This document shows positions 4,367-5,115 of a stretch of DNA of 5,115 bases, piece by piece (the first letter of the stretch is position 1; the number at the start of each line of letters is the position of its first letter). The notes under the pieces were generated by a model. That model searched no databases. It was not told the origin of the DNA and was given only the letters and a program-made list of their open reading frames with translations. Origin of the DNA: a bacterium (lineage in GTDB: Bacteria; Planctomycetota; JACOTG01; JAUIME01); assembly GCA_030433195.1 (NCBI GenBank), contig JAUIME010000430.1:1-5115 (forward strand), in the 5' to 3' direction. The translations under genes were made by a program, and so were the position numbers.

Positions 4367-5115
4367 ATCGTACTGCGAAGTTCGTTCTCGCCCTTGCTGT
4401 CATGATCTCGATCTGCTGGGCGGTCGTCGGCTCGACGGATCGAGGCGAGCTCTTGGCGGGGCCGCCGGATCCTCCACCCGCCTTGCCCATTCCCGCCGAT
4501 CTCTACAATCTGGATTTGTCGCTGGACACGACTGCCGTCTACACGGATCGGAAGCGCGCTTGGTTCGGTTGGGATACGGCGAGCCAGAAGGTCCGGATCA
4601 AGCGGGCCTCGAGATCTTCGCTTTCCGCCGCGTGGGAGACTCGCCAGGACGAGATTCGAGCGCCATTCTTGCTGACTGGCGTTGCAGCGCCTTGCGAGGA
4701 AAGTACGAAGGAACTCGACACGTTCTTCGTCGCAGGAACCTACGAGAGCAACGGACACAGTACGATCGAGAAGTGGGCGATTCGCTACGAGTCCGACATC
4801 CAAGTGCAGCGGACCGTTCTCTACTCGGGATCGACACTCGGGTTCCTTCGATCGATCGCCGTCGATCATCGGCGTCGAACGATGCTCGTTCTCACGACGG
4901 AGGACGAGGTCTATCGCTTGCGGCTCGGCGATGGGCTTCGCGCGGATCCGGTCAAGATCTACGACACCGTGCGTCTGCCGGAGATCGCAGGCTCGAAAGG
5001 GCTGTCCTATGGGGATCATGCTATCGAGGGGCCGAAGTGGATCCTTCATGGTCCTGCTCGCCATCATGCGATCTTCCTGAACGATCCCGACGATGACGGG
5101 GCCATCGACTCGACG
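4363..5115 (+). CDS. Unrecognised exported protein, beta-rich, possibly propeller-like (partial, C-terminus outside window)
   Basis: The frame is open for 251 codons to the right edge. Residues 1 to about 24 are a signal peptide (MNRTAK, then FVLALAVMISICWAVVG). A cysteine at 18 does not sit in a proper lipobox, so it is probably not a lipoprotein. A proline-rich linker (GPPDPPPALPIP, 33-44) leads into the mature domain. Around residues 152-187 alternating hydrophobic strands such as FLRSIAVDHRRRTMLVLTTE and EVYRLRLGDG resemble a blade of an NHL/SMP-30-like propeller; this is inference from pattern only. Near the edge, NDPDDDGAIDS (240-250) resembles a D-x-D-x-D-G calcium loop. The gene is divergent from the amidohydrolase operon. 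Good ribosome-site spacing and GC-rich third positions support it over the long antisense frame. I do not recognise the family and assign no function. Confidence 0.75.
   Translation, partial: MNRTAKFVLALAVMISICWAVVGSTDRGELLAGPPDPPPALPIPADLYNLDLSLDTTAVYTDRKRAWFGWDTASQKVRIKRASRSSLSAAWETRQDEIRAPFLLTGVAAPCEESTKELDTFFVAGTYESNGHSTIEKWAIRYESDIQVQRTVLYSGSTLGFLRSIAVDHRRRTMLVLTTEDEVYRLRLGDGLRADPVKIYDTVRLPEIAGSKGLSYGDHAIEGPKWILHGPARHHAIFLNDPDDDGAIDST

Noticed and set aside
4405..4420. Lipoprotein signal at Cys18 of the secreted protein
   Set aside because: The preceding residues Ile-Ser-Ile do not fit a lipobox, which needs Gly, Ala or Ser directly before Cys.
4024..5067. 347-codon minus-strand open frame opposite the secreted protein
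   Set aside because: The G/C-rich wobble positions fall on third positions of the plus-strand frame and on first positions of this one. It has no recognisable motif or export signal, while the plus frame has a ribosome site and a signal peptide.

Overview
The window looks like a piece of a high-GC bacterial chromosome. Wobble positions are almost always G or C in the left two thirds, genes are packed head to tail with stop/start spacings of a few bases, Shine-Dalgarno sequences are present, and every predicted protein carries an export signal. The mix of exported amidohydrolase-like paralogs, a lysine/aspartate/glutamate-rich insert and a secreted protein with a calcium-loop-like motif would suit a Planctomycetota-type or similar environmental bacterium. 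That placement is an impression from style, not a phylogenetic result.

Layout. Bases 1-3543 hold three consecutive minus-strand genes, read right to left: a 539-residue protein (1924-3543), a 390-residue protein (731-1903) and the first 241 residues of a third protein that runs off the left edge (1-723). All three are exported members of the imidazolonepropionase-like amidohydrolase group (COG1228 / Amidohydro_1 type). They are spaced 20 and 7 bases apart, so they almost certainly form one operon. Bases 3544-4362 are an intergenic region with no convincing gene. It holds several inverted repeats, a cluster of ACTCC/GGAGT half-sites and a short upstream reading frame. It must carry the divergent start signals for the operon and for the plus-strand gene. 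From 4363 to the right edge runs the first 251 residues of an unrecognised exported protein with lower GC and a beta-propeller-like strand pattern.

The most notable point is that all three amidohydrolases keep the fold's landmark segments (the 'PG(L/M)(I/V)D' entry to the barrel, 'GVTT', and in the two complete ones the C-terminal 'GKDAD-VVLSG') but have lost the metal-binding His-x-His. The two complete ones also lack the strand-8 aspartate. The operon therefore seems to encode a set of exported, probably non-catalytic or chemically altered amidohydrolase-fold proteins. One of them carries a large charged, low-complexity insertion. What they bind or do cannot be read from the sequence.
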